Shown here one piece after another: positions 1 through 8,260 of a stretch of DNA of 64,000 bases. The translations under genes and the position numbers were made by a program. The stretch spans positions 62,001-126,000 of the forward strand of contig CAWJIH010000004.1 in NCBI GenBank assembly GCA_963842975.1. Reading direction: 5' to 3'. Under the pieces are notes generated by a model. The model made no database searches, had not been told where the DNA came from, and was given only the letters and a program-made list of their open reading frames with translations. Within the stretch, counting starts at the first letter, position 1, and each line of letters begins with the position of its first letter. The DNA comes from JACJWR01 sp963842975. Its GTDB lineage: Bacteria; Actinomycetota; Actinomycetes; S36-B12; UBA10799.

Positions 1-58
1 CGAGGACAATTCCCAGGACTCTCGGATTCTGACGCACCTGCTCAAAGTATCGTCCCGC

Positions 59-1270
59 ATGCCTTCTTCGCAGCCCCATCAGCAGGATCAACCCCCTACT
101 CTGGGCCACGTGAAAGCAGCCGTGATAACTAAGGAATGGCCGCCGGACAACTACGGCGGCGCTGGAGTACATGTCGAGTACCTCGTGCGCGAGTTGCGCA
201 CGTTGATCGATGTGGACGTGCACTGCTTCGGTGAACCAAGACCGGACGCCACAGCGCACGCTGTCCCCGCGAACCTCGCCGGTGCCAATCCCGCGCTTGA
301 GACGCTCGGGGTGGACCTCGACATCGTGGCTGGTCTTGCGGACGTGGATGTCGTGCACAGTCACACGTGGTACGCCAACCTTGCCGGGCATATCGGTGGC
401 CTCATGCAGGGTGTGCCGCATGTCATCACCGCCCACTCGCTCGAGCCGCGGCGGCCGTGGAAAGAAGAGCAACTCGGGGGTGGATACCGCGTTTCGTCGT
501 GGGTCGAGCGGACGGCGTACGAGAACGCCACCGCGATCATCGCGGTGAGTCACGGTATGCGTGCCGACGTCTTGGATTGCTACCCCAATGTCGATCCAGC
601 CAAGGTCCACGTGGTCCACAACGGCATCGACACGGATCAATATCGTCCGATGGAGTCGACTGCCGCACTCGAGCGCCTTGGCGTCCCCACCGACCAGCCC
701 TACGTTCTATTCGTGGGGCGGATCACCAGGCAGAAGGGCATCAACCACCTGCTCGCAGCTGCCAAGGACTTCGATCCCGGGATCCCACTAGTGCTGGCCG
801 CATCATCGCCGGACACTCCGGAGATGGGCCAGGAGGTGGCCGATGCCGTTGATGCGCTCAACGCCAGCCGGGGCGGGGTCTACTGGCTCGACACCCAACT
901 GCAGCGTTCAGATGTGATTGAACTTCTGAGCCATGCGCTGCTATTCGCCTGCCCGTCGGTGTACGAGCCACTCGGGATTGTGAACCTGGAGGCGATGGCC
1001 TGCGAGACTCCCGTTGTGGCGAGCGCCGTTGGCGGCATTCCGGAGGTTGTGGTCGACGGGGAGACCGGGCTATTGGTCGACTACACCCCAGATGACACGG
1101 CAGGCTTCGAAGCCCGAATTGCGGCGGCCGTGAATGAGGTTGCCGCCGATCCGGTGCGCGCTGCCGAGATGGGCAAGGCCGGCAGATCCCGGGCGGTCAA
1201 CGAGTTCGGCTGGCACGCAATCGCTGAGCGAACTGTGGACGTGTACCGCGCTGCGGGTGCCCGGGGCTGA
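59..1270 (+). CDS. glgA: GT4 glycogen synthase / maltose-1-phosphate synthase (GlgA/GlgM type)
   Basis: Retaining GT-B glycosyltransferase of the actinobacterial GlgA/GlgM family, which transfers glucose from ADP-glucose to glycogen or to glucose-1-phosphate (giving maltose-1-phosphate) in cytosolic alpha-glucan synthesis. The N-terminal acceptor-site motif KEWPPDNYGGAGVHVEYL lies near residues 25-42. AHSLEPRRPWKEEQLGGGY follows, and the nucleotide-sugar motif EPLGIVNLEAMA lies near residues 302-313. The 403 aa length is normal for the family. The first 17 residues are not family-like, and an in-frame GTG at 110 gives the usual N-terminus VKAAVITKEW, so the true start may be 110; neither start has a clear Shine-Dalgarno. 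No glgC or branching enzyme is visible here. The choice between GlgA and GlgM activity cannot be made from sequence alone. Confidence 0.88.
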   Translation: MPSSQPHQQDQPPTLGHVKAAVITKEWPPDNYGGAGVHVEYLVRELRTLIDVDVHCFGEPRPDATAHAVPANLAGANPALETLGVDLDIVAGLADVDVVHSHTWYANLAGHIGGLMQGVPHVITAHSLEPRRPWKEEQLGGGYRVSSWVERTAYENATAIIAVSHGMRADVLDCYPNVDPAKVHVVHNGIDTDQYRPMESTAALERLGVPTDQPYVLFVGRITRQKGINHLLAAAKDFDPGIPLVLAASSPDTPEMGQEVADAVDALNASRGGVYWLDTQLQRSDVIELLSHALLFACPSVYEPLGIVNLEAMACETPVVASAVGGIPEVVVDGETGLLVDYTPDDTAGFEARIAAAVNEVAADPVRAAEMGKAGRSRAVNEFGWHAIAERTVDVYRAAGARG

Positions 1271-1341
1271 CGTCCGCAGGAGTCGCACCAGGAGCAGTCC
1301 AGGCTCTAGGGTTAGCCGCGTCACGCACACAGGAGGCAGTC

Positions 1342-1770
1342 ATGGTCGTGGGACCAGTTGAGGTCATTGTCATGAAGTTCCCCGGGAGCGAGTTCAACGG
1401 GGAGATTGGTCCCGCTCTTGCTGACATCGTCGCGCAGGGCGACATTCGGGTGCTTGACCTGGTGTTTGTGGTTCGGACGTCAGAGGAAGAGATCGAGATC
1501 ATCGAACTTGACGATCTGGACGACGAGGACATTGACGACCTCAGCGAGGGCACGGGCTCGGTGGTGGACCTCCTGAGCGACGACGATCTTGACTTCATCT
1601 CCGACGAGTTGGAAGTGGGGTCCTCGGCGGTCGCGGTGGTCTTCGAACATGCCTGGGCCGCTCGGTTGGCGTCGGCAGTGCGTGGCTCCAAGGGGGAGAT
1701 AGTGCTAGCGGAGCGCATCCCCGCAGATGTGGTGGAGGCGGCCCTGGACTCCGTCGACGACGAGGACTGA
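1342..1770 (+). CDS. Small acidic DUF6325/DUF1269-like protein
   Basis: A 142-aa, strongly acidic protein with a central Asp/Glu-rich stretch (residues about 50-95) and an alternating hydrophobic pattern at both ends. The opening (GPVEVIVMKFPGS) and the later VAVVFEHAWAARLASAVR resemble actinobacterial DUF6325 proteins, which are often encoded beside SHOCT-domain proteins, as here. The start is secure: AGGAGG at 1331-1336 sits 5 nt before the ATG. The next gene (SHOCT) follows 68 bp downstream and the two are probably co-transcribed. Molecular function is unknown. A role in envelope or stress physiology is only suggested by the SHOCT neighbour. Confidence 0.72.
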   Translation: MVVGPVEVIVMKFPGSEFNGEIGPALADIVAQGDIRVLDLVFVVRTSEEEIEIIELDDLDDEDIDDLSEGTGSVVDLLSDDDLDFISDELEVGSSAVAVVFEHAWAARLASAVRGSKGEIVLAERIPADVVEAALDSVDDED

Positions 1771-1838
1771 CGCGGCTCACGCGTTGGTCCCGCTGCGACG
1801 GCTGACCGCCGCCCCACTCGATACGAAGGAGTGAACGA

Positions 1839-2168
1839 ATGCGTGGACGTCGAATAGGTCGGCCCGGCCTACTCGGAACGGTGGCCCGAACCGCGGTTGT
1901 GGCAGGCACTGCTACCGCCACGGTGAACGCGGTCGGTAACCACCAAGCAAACAAACAGATGAAACAAGAAGCCGCTGCCGAACAACAGCAACCGGCACAG
2001 GTCACGTCTCAACAGCAACCGGCGCAGCAGTCCCCAACCGCCGGCGAAGCCAGTGCAATCAGCGAAGACACGATCGAGAAGCTCAAGCAACTCGGCGAGT
2101 TGAAGTCCTCCGGTGTGCTGACCGACGAGGAATTCGCCACAGCCAAAGCCAAACTCCTCGGAAGTTAG
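1839..2168 (+). CDS. SHOCT-domain small protein
   Basis: A 109-aa protein with three parts: a basic, glycine-rich N-terminus with a short hydrophobic stretch (about residues 10-30), a Gln/Ala-rich linker (about 38-65), and a C-terminal SHOCT helix pair (about 76-109) with the typical IEKLKQLGELKSSGVLTDEE pattern ending in FATAKAKLL. SHOCT domains are short oligomerisation modules, often at the ends of membrane-associated proteins. GAAGGA at 1825-1830 precedes the ATG. It follows the DUF6325-like gene, and that pairing is common in actinobacteria. Specific function unknown. Confidence 0.75.
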   Translation: MRGRRIGRPGLLGTVARTAVVAGTATATVNAVGNHQANKQMKQEAAAEQQQPAQVTSQQQPAQQSPTAGEASAISEDTIEKLKQLGELKSSGVLTDEEFATAKAKLLGS

Positions 2169-2177
2169 CAGGTACCC

Positions 2178-3689
2178 ATGGGAACCAAAGACCCTCGCGA
2201 CCCCAACCGGGGGATCGCCTTTCCGATTGATTCGGACGGCAACGCCAGCACCACTGTGGTGGGCCGTCGGGCCTGTGCCGCGGCCGCCGAGGCGGTGGAC
2301 ACGAAGTTGGCCGCCCAAATCGGAGCCGTCGCGAATTGGCGCTCGGGCTATCTGTCTCCATTCCGCCGTCTCACGGAGGCTGCTGCGGAGTCATACGATT
2401 CCGCGGTGGCCCTCAGCGCGGCCGGCTTGGACTACCTCTACGACACCATCGAGTTCACCCGGGACGGAGTTTCGGTTCCGATCAAGGCCATGCCGAACGC
2501 GGAGTCCGAGGCCCTGCGCACCGTGTCCATCAGCGGCAGCGGCCGACCGGTCACCGAACTCGTGGTGCCTTTCGAGGGCAAGCGACTGGCTGGCGACGAA
2601 CTACGCCGGCAGCTGGACAGTTGGGTTGCTGACGGCATCGTCGAGCCTGGATTCGCCGCGGCGGTGGGTCTGGTTTCCGAAAACCCCGAGTGGCTCGACA
2701 CGTCTGACACCGCGGTGGTGGTGCTCGGTGTGGGTGCCGAAATGGGTCCGGCATTCTCGTTGCTTCGCTGGGGTGGGCGAGTGGTCGGGGTGGACCTTCC
2801 CAATCCTGCTATCTGGAAGCGATTGATCGGATCTGCTCGAGAGTCTGCGGGCACTCTGGAGATTCCGGTGCCGACGACGATGCCGGATGGGGCCACCGAC
2901 TCCGAAATTGTCGAATCGGCCGGGACGGACCTAATCGCTGGCACTCCGGATGTGCTCGCCTTACTGAAGACGATCGATGGGCCCATGGTGCTCGGCAACT
3001 ACCTCTACGCCGACGGTGGCCTGCACGTACGCGTCTCAATGGCCGCGGACGCCCTCGCAATTGGTCTGGCCGATCGCGGTGATGACCTGATGCTGGCCTA
3101 CTTGGCCACCCCCACGGACGCTTTTGCGGTGCCCTGGCGGGACGTCGAAATCTCCAAGGAGAACTGGGCGCACCGGCGGACCAAACTGATTCAGCCGCCG
3201 CTGCACGTGCTCGGGGCGTTCACCAAGAATTACTCCCACACGGTGACTTCCCAGGACGGAACCACCTACGGCATCGCCGATTGCCTGGTGCCGCAACAGG
3301 GGCCGAACTACGCATTGGCCAAACGTTTGCAGCGCTGGCGTTCGGTGGTGGCCCGAGACGCCGGGACCAGGGTGTCGCTGAATGTGGCTCCAGCCACGCG
3401 CACCCGTTCAGTGGTGAAGAACCGCGCGTTGGCCGCGGCCTATGCGGGCGCGCACCGCTTCGGGATCCGGGTATTCGATCCCAGCACGGCCAACACCTTG
3501 ATGGCGGCGATGCTGGTGCACGATCTGCGCAACCCCGCAGCGGCCGCAAACCCGGCGGTGGAGTTGGGCAACCCGATGGACCTGTTCTCCGCTGCGGCCA
3601 ATCATGGTGGGTTGTGGACCACCGGCTACGAGCCGCGTTCGGTGCTGGGATTCGCTGCTGCGCTTGGGATGTTCGAGGCCAGGGCCTAG
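2178..3689 (+). CDS. Conserved protein of unknown function, Rossmann-like central segment
   Basis: A 503-aa soluble-looking protein that I do not recognise at function level. Residues about 176-205 read as strand-glycine loop-helix-strand with the run VVVLGVGAEMGPAFSLLRWG followed by GRVVGVDL. This resembles the dinucleotide-binding turn of Rossmann folds, with Asp at the end of the second strand, as in NAD-binding proteins. The C-terminal half (about 325-503) is rich in Arg, Trp and aromatic residues and shows no known motif. No signal peptide or membrane segments. It starts 10 bp after the SHOCT stop without a strong Shine-Dalgarno, so it may be in the same transcript. A reductase/dehydrogenase role is possible but not shown. 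Confidence 0.6.
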   Translation: MGTKDPRDPNRGIAFPIDSDGNASTTVVGRRACAAAAEAVDTKLAAQIGAVANWRSGYLSPFRRLTEAAAESYDSAVALSAAGLDYLYDTIEFTRDGVSVPIKAMPNAESEALRTVSISGSGRPVTELVVPFEGKRLAGDELRRQLDSWVADGIVEPGFAAAVGLVSENPEWLDTSDTAVVVLGVGAEMGPAFSLLRWGGRVVGVDLPNPAIWKRLIGSARESAGTLEIPVPTTMPDGATDSEIVESAGTDLIAGTPDVLALLKTIDGPMVLGNYLYADGGLHVRVSMAADALAIGLADRGDDLMLAYLATPTDAFAVPWRDVEISKENWAHRRTKLIQPPLHVLGAFTKNYSHTVTSQDGTTYGIADCLVPQQGPNYALAKRLQRWRSVVARDAGTRVSLNVAPATRTRSVVKNRALAAAYAGAHRFGIRVFDPSTANTLMAAMLVHDLRNPAAAANPAVELGNPMDLFSAAANHGGLWTTGYEPRSVLGFAAALGMFEARA

Positions 3690-3759
3690 GTCCACGACTC
3701 GCCGCACGGGCGAGGTTCGACGTGTCGAGATAGGGCAATTCCCTGCCGGCGGGGAATAC

Positions 3760-3806
3760 CAACGAGCGTTCGGTCGTTGAGACGCTAAGATAGTTGAACG
3801 CTCAAC
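3760..3806. promoter_or_regulatory. Two palindromes upstream of the pirin gene
   Basis: Two inverted repeats lie just before the pirin start. The first is CAACGA-N8-TCGTTG (3760-3765 / 3774-3779). The second is GTTGA-ACGC-TCAAC (3793-3797 / 3802-3806), which ends 13 bp before the ATG and directly abuts the Shine-Dalgarno. Perfect short-spaced dyads in this position are typical of repressor operators. Pirins are often redox- or antibiotic-responsive and controlled by MarR- or TetR-like regulators, but no cognate regulator is encoded next door. That these are operators is inference. Confidence 0.5.
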
Positions 3807-3819
3807 CAAAGGAGGCCCC

Positions 3820-4803
3820 ATGCCTGCTGTGACCGTCGATGACATTTTGGTACTGCCGCGGGTACACCGACCAGACCCGGCGGTGTCCAAGGCGAGGCCG
3901 GTGGCCCAAGTCGTGACCGCCATATCGACCTTCGAAGGCGAGGGATTCCCAGTTCGTCGGCCCTTCCCCGGGCAGCTTTCACTGGTGGACACCGACCCGT
4001 TCCTGTTGCTCGATCAGATGGGCGCGGTCGAATATGCACCTGGCGAGCCGAAGGGCACCCCATGGCATCCGCATCGGGGTTTCGAAACTGTCACCTACAT
4101 CATGGATGGCGCCTTCGCCCACCGGGATTCAACTGGTGGCGGCGGACTCATCACCGATGGCGACACCCAGTGGATGACCGCCGGTTCGGGCCTACTTCAC
4201 ATCGAGACGCCACCCGAGGAACTTGTGGTCAGCGGTGGACTCTTCCACGGCGTGCAACTGTGGGTCAACCTTCCGCGAACCGAGAAAATGACCGCTCCGC
4301 GCTACCAAGACCTGTCCCGTGGCGACACCGTGTTGCTTTCATCTGACGATGGCGGTGCCTTGATTCGGCTCATTGCCGGTGAACTCGATGGCCACTCCGG
4401 TCCGGGTCTGACGTATACCCCCATCACCTACGCCCACGCCACAATCGAACCCGGTGCCGAGATGTCGATCCCCTGGCGGACCGACTACAACTCGATGGTT
4501 TATGTGCTCAGCGGGTCCGGCAGTGTCGGGGCCGAGCGTCGCCCGGTTCGGGAGGGCCAGATGGCGGTGCTCGGGGCGGGCGATCACCTGGTGGTTGCCG
4601 CCGATGCGGGGCAGAGCGTGCGGTCACCCAAACTCGACGTGCTGCTGCTGGGCGGTCAACCGATTCGGGAGCCGATCTTCCACTACGGGCCCTTCGTCAT
4701 GAACACCCGGGACGAGGTCGTGCAGGCGGTCGAGGACTTCCAAGCGGGCCGGATGGGTGTTATCCCGCCGGAGCCGAAGGCTCCTCGGGCTGGTCGGTCA
4801 TAA
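3820..4803 (+). CDS. Pirin family protein (bicupin)
   Basis: A 327-aa cytosolic pirin-like bicupin. The N-terminal cupin carries the family metal-site pattern: PHRGFETVTYIMDGAFAHRDS (about residues 82-102, with two His) and later SGLLHIETP (third His). The C-terminal cupin is shorter and lacks an obvious second metal site, as in other pirins. Family members bind Fe(II) and have been linked to quercetin dioxygenase activity or redox-sensitive gene control. AAAGGAGG (3808-3814) lies 5 nt before the ATG, so the start is secure. Its end overlaps the end of the convergent gene on the minus strand by 44 bp. A second pirin is encoded at 51.3-52.3 kb. Confidence 0.88.
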   Translation: MPAVTVDDILVLPRVHRPDPAVSKARPVAQVVTAISTFEGEGFPVRRPFPGQLSLVDTDPFLLLDQMGAVEYAPGEPKGTPWHPHRGFETVTYIMDGAFAHRDSTGGGGLITDGDTQWMTAGSGLLHIETPPEELVVSGGLFHGVQLWVNLPRTEKMTAPRYQDLSRGDTVLLSSDDGGALIRLIAGELDGHSGPGLTYTPITYAHATIEPGAEMSIPWRTDYNSMVYVLSGSGSVGAERRPVREGQMAVLGAGDHLVVAADAGQSVRSPKLDVLLLGGQPIREPIFHYGPFVMNTRDEVVQAVEDFQAGRMGVIPPEPKAPRAGRS

Positions 4804-6196
4804 GCCGTAGCCCGCTCAGCGGAAGTCCCATCAGCAGTGCCACGGCGATGGGCGATTCGAGGCCGTCGGCGATGCGCACCTGAACATCGCCGGGCTCGGC
4901 GGCCGACGGTTCACCGCCGAATCCCTGCGGCACCAAGACGTATCGGCGCACGATCGGTGCGGCCCTGCCCCAAGCGCGCGAAAACCCGGTGGGATTGAGT
5001 TGGACAGCGGGTTTCGCGCCCATAGCAGCGGCCCGCGCATCATCTAGCCAACTCGCTTGAGCCTGCTGGACGGTGGTGGCCTGCTGTTGCTGCCGGGCGC
5101 GTTCTTCGTCGTCGACCGCCACCGCCAAGGCACCCTCGAGTTCGCCCGCGGTGGCCGTCCGGACCAATTCCGCTGCACGCTCGGCCTGCAACCCCGCCCA
5201 GACCGCTGCCACTTCTGCGCGTTTCGCGACCGCCGCGGCCAGCCGCTTTCGACGGCCGATCTTCGCCGTCAAGCCGGTGCGCTGCTGTTCCAGCCGAATC
5301 GCGGTATCTGCCTGGACAAACGCCAAGGCGGCTTCCGAAAGTTCGGACTCGGAGGTGTCCGCCGCCTGCGAAGTCGCCGCAATCTCCCGACACGCTTGCT
5401 CGGCGGCTCGCAACCCTGAGACGTCGTGGCGTCCCAAGGTGTTCACGATCGCCACGACGTCTTCGTGCGGTACGACCGGCGTGGGCGCCCCTAGCTCCGC
5501 TGCGGTCAGGGCGCTTTCGCCGCCGGCGGCTTCCACCACCCGACGGCTACGTTTCAGCGCGGCCTCGCGGGCCTCACCTGCGCGGCGATCCAGTTCGGCC
5601 CGCAGCACCATCAGAGCGTGCTCGCCGGTGCTGCCCGTGGTCCCGGCAACGGTGGCGTGGGCAGGTGGGGGCGAGGCGGGTGCTACGGCGCTGACTGCAG
5701 CGAATCGACAGGCACCACCGGCATCACGCAGGTCCACAAAGGCGCTCGACGGCGCATCGTGACGCAGCCACAACCAGGCCTGCAGCGCGATGGCCATCGC
5801 CGCCGGACGGGCTGAGGGAAGAATGACCACGGAGTCGACCCGTGGCGCGGCAGGCGTATCTAGCAGCGCGTCTATCTCGGCCAGCAGGCTTCGGGAACAG
5901 CGCGAATCGGCGGCCAACCAGATGCGGGTCCGTCGTGGCAGCTGCTGACTCGACAACGAAGCGAAACTCTCGCGAACTTCGGCGAGATCGGTGTGCTCTG
6001 AGAGCAGCACCACCACGGCCAACGAAGTCGCCTGCCACACTGTGGCGTCGAGTCGCGGGGTGGGGAGGTCGCCGGGTTCGGCCACCTCAATGGCGGGCAC
6101 CCGAGTCCGCAGCACTTCGGCAACTGCTGACATCGCTGGGCCAAGGGGCACCAGCAGGGTCGGTGGGGGCGCGACGAGCGCCGATTCGTCATCCAT
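4760..6196 (-). CDS. Uncharacterised helical protein, 478 aa
   Basis: No family recognised. The N-terminal third (about 1-165) alternates hydrophobic strands and helices in the manner of an alpha/beta domain (LAVVVLLSEHTDL, RIWLAADSR, SVVILPSAR). The central part (about 195-385) is long, Ala/Glu/Arg-rich and heptad-like, consistent with coiled coil. The C-terminal part (about 390-478) contains Arg-Arg-Tyr and ends in a disordered Pro/Ser-rich tail. The layout loosely resembles dynamin/GTPase-associated helical proteins, but no P-loop is visible. It converges on the pirin gene with a 44-bp overlap and is divergent from the L,D-transpeptidase gene (about 100 bp apart). Function not assigned. 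Confidence 0.55.
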   Translation of the reverse strand: MDDESALVAPPPTLLVPLGPAMSAVAEVLRTRVPAIEVAEPGDLPTPRLDATVWQATSLAVVVLLSEHTDLAEVRESFASLSSQQLPRRTRIWLAADSRCSRSLLAEIDALLDTPAAPRVDSVVILPSARPAAMAIALQAWLWLRHDAPSSAFVDLRDAGGACRFAAVSAVAPASPPPAHATVAGTTGSTGEHALMVLRAELDRRAGEAREAALKRSRRVVEAAGGESALTAAELGAPTPVVPHEDVVAIVNTLGRHDVSGLRAAEQACREIAATSQAADTSESELSEAALAFVQADTAIRLEQQRTGLTAKIGRRKRLAAAVAKRAEVAAVWAGLQAERAAELVRTATAGELEGALAVAVDDEERARQQQQATTVQQAQASWLDDARAAAMGAKPAVQLNPTGFSRAWGRAAPIVRRYVLVPQGFGGEPSAAEPGDVQVRIADGLESPIAVALLMGLPLSGLRLMTDQPEEPSAPAG

Positions 6197-6302
6197 GGCG
6201 ATCCCAGGCTAGTCGTCCCGCAGCGCATCCGGCGCCTGGGCGCAGCCGGAGGGTCGGCGTCGCGCTTGCGGCGCACTACCATGGGCCGCGGAGGTGACGG
6301 CT

Positions 6303-7226
6303 GTGAGGCATCGGGCGCAGGGCGTGGATCGCCCTCGATTTCTGGTGCCTGCTGCCCTGCTGGTGTCTGCAGTGGGGCTGTGGGGGGTCGCGGCCGGGGT
6401 TGTTGCGTTGGCGCTGCCGGACGACCTGCGGGAGCCGGTCGTGAGCGGTGAGACGAGCGAGGCCCCGTTCGCCTTGATCGACAGCCCCACTTCCGCGGAG
6501 TTGGCAAACCCCGGCGAACTCGGTGACGCGACACTTCCGACGGCACAGTTGCCGACTGACGCCGCGGGCGCCGGGCCGGAAGCAGACGGTGCCGAGTCGG
6601 CACCTGCCAGCAAACGCCTCGCGGACGTTCTTGCTGGCAGCACTGTGCTGCGCACCGGGGACACCGGCCTGCCGGTCAAGTTCGTTCAGCAGCGGCTCAA
6701 CATGGCCGGCGTCGAAACGCCCGAGAACTCGCAATACGACGAGGCGACGGCGGCTGCGGTGGAGCGGTTGCAGGAGAAGTTCGACCTGCATCGTTCGGGT
6801 CGGGTGAACCGCTACACCCTCAACACGCTTTTGCAGATCACCGAACGCGGTCCGGCGTTGCCCACGGAATGCCTCCAAGGCACCGTGTTGTGCGTAGACA
6901 AAACCCAGAAGGTCGTTCGCTTGGTGGTCGACGGCAGCCCAGAGATCACCCTGGATGCTCGCTTCGGATCTTTCGGCACAGCCACCGACGAGGGGACTTT
7001 CAGCGTCTACGACAAACGGGCCGACGACTGGTCGACCGCCTTCGGGGTGCCGATGAAATATTCGCTGTACTTCTCCGGCGGACAGGCGATTCACTATTCG
7101 GAGTTCTTCGAGCAGGAGGGCTACACGGGCGCCTCCCGGGGCTGCGTGAACACCCGCGACCTTGACGCCACCGCCGCGTTGTTTGCGCAGGTCGACAACG
7201 GCACCACAGTGTTCGTATATCGATGA
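6303..7226 (+). CDS. L,D-transpeptidase (YkuD) with peptidoglycan-binding domain
   Basis: Exported peptidoglycan cross-linking enzyme. A single N-terminal hydrophobic segment (about 12-38) acts as signal anchor. It is followed by a low-complexity linker, a PG_binding_1 domain (about 110-185; GLPVKFVQQRLNMAG ... TAAAVERLQEKF) and a C-terminal YkuD domain. The catalytic motif is visible as IHYSEFF ... GASRGCVNTRDL near the end, with His, then Ser-Arg-Gly-Cys carrying the nucleophile; Arg replaces the more common His before GC, as in many actinobacterial members. The GTG at 6303 has GGAGGTGA (6290-6297) 5 nt upstream and is preferred over an in-frame GTG at 6294. The stop overlaps the start of Sua5 (ATGA). 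Confidence 0.85.
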   Translation: MRHRAQGVDRPRFLVPAALLVSAVGLWGVAAGVVALALPDDLREPVVSGETSEAPFALIDSPTSAELANPGELGDATLPTAQLPTDAAGAGPEADGAESAPASKRLADVLAGSTVLRTGDTGLPVKFVQQRLNMAGVETPENSQYDEATAAAVERLQEKFDLHRSGRVNRYTLNTLLQITERGPALPTECLQGTVLCVDKTQKVVRLVVDGSPEITLDARFGSFGTATDEGTFSVYDKRADDWSTAFGVPMKYSLYFSGGQAIHYSEFFEQEGYTGASRGCVNTRDLDATAALFAQVDNGTTVFVYR

Positions 7227-8260
7227 GCGCGACAACCGACCAGGTGGGCACAGTTGGCACCGCGGCCGAGGCGGCCGGCGTGCTGGCGGCTGGTGGCTTG
7301 GTCGGATTACCCACCGAGACGGTCTACGGGCTGGCCGCAGATGCGCGCAACCGGGACGCCATCCGCCGGGTGTTTCAGGTCAAGGGCCGACCGGTGGATC
7401 ATCCGGTGATAGTGCACCTAGCCGACGTGGACCACCTGGATGAGTGGGTGACCGCGGTGCCGGCGCAGCTGCGTGAGTTCGCCGCACGGCACTGGCCCGG
7501 TCCGTTGACGATCATCGCCAGCAAACAGCCATGGGTACTCCCCGAGATCACGGGCGGCCTTGACACCGTGGCGGTGCGGGTCCCCGGAGCGCCGTTGGCT
7601 CGACAGGTGATCGCACAGTTGGCCACCCTCCAAGGACGCCCCGCCGCAGTCGTTGCACCCAGCGCGAATCTTTTTGGTCAGGTCAGCCCGACCACGGCGG
7701 ACCATGTCTGCGAGGGTCTCGCCGGACGTTTGCTGCCAGGTGATGCGGTGTTGGATGGTGGCCCGTGCACCGTGGGGGTGGAGTCAACGATCGTCGCCTG
7801 GCTTGACGGCCGACTGACTGTGCTCCGGCCCGGAGCGGTGACACTGAATGATTCAACGGAACCCGCAGTGGCCCCACCTAGCATCCCCACTGTCCGCGCA
7901 CCGGGGACGCTTCCATCCCATTACGCACCTCGGGCCAGGGTGATCCTCGCGCATGGCCCGAACCCAGGAACAGAGTCGCTGACACTGGTCCCTCCCGTCG
8001 GTTTGCTCGCTCCGGCCGAGGTCCCGACGCCGGACGGCTGGACGCGGTTGGCGGCCCCAACGACGGACAGTGCCTATGCGGAGGTGCTGTACGCCGCCCT
8101 GCGCGCGGCGGATACCGCTGGGTTGGCCACCATCGTGGCTGTGCCACCGGCTGCTGGTGAGTTGCGCGCCGCGATCCTGGACAGGCTCAGCCGGGCTTCC
8201 AAGGGGTCGACTCCTTCGGCGCAGTCGAGTCGATCTCGGGGTCCTGATCAGCCACGATGA
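7223..8260 (+). CDS. tsaC: L-threonylcarbamoyladenylate synthase (Sua5/YrdC)
   Basis: Makes threonylcarbamoyl-AMP from Thr, bicarbonate and ATP, the first step of the t6A37 tRNA modification. The N-terminal YrdC domain (about 10-200) starts GGLVGLPTETVYGLAADARN, carries the KGRP nucleotide-binding pattern and continues to APSANLFGQVSPT. The C-terminal part after about residue 225 (PGTLPSHYAPRARV) is the Sua5-specific domain, making this the long two-domain form. It is translationally coupled to the upstream L,D-transpeptidase by an ATGA overlap. The last 74 bp overlap the end of the convergent hydrolase gene. Confidence 0.92.
   Translation: MSATTDQVGTVGTAAEAAGVLAAGGLVGLPTETVYGLAADARNRDAIRRVFQVKGRPVDHPVIVHLADVDHLDEWVTAVPAQLREFAARHWPGPLTIIASKQPWVLPEITGGLDTVAVRVPGAPLARQVIAQLATLQGRPAAVVAPSANLFGQVSPTTADHVCEGLAGRLLPGDAVLDGGPCTVGVESTIVAWLDGRLTVLRPGAVTLNDSTEPAVAPPSIPTVRAPGTLPSHYAPRARVILAHGPNPGTESLTLVPPVGLLAPAEVPTPDGWTRLAAPTTDSAYAEVLYAALRAADTAGLATIVAVPPAAGELRAAILDRLSRASKGSTPSAQSSRSRGPDQPR

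Noticed and set aside
1197..1817. Serine-rich minus-strand frame opposite the DUF6325-like gene
   Set aside because: Shadow of the acidic coding strand, no start signal or homology.
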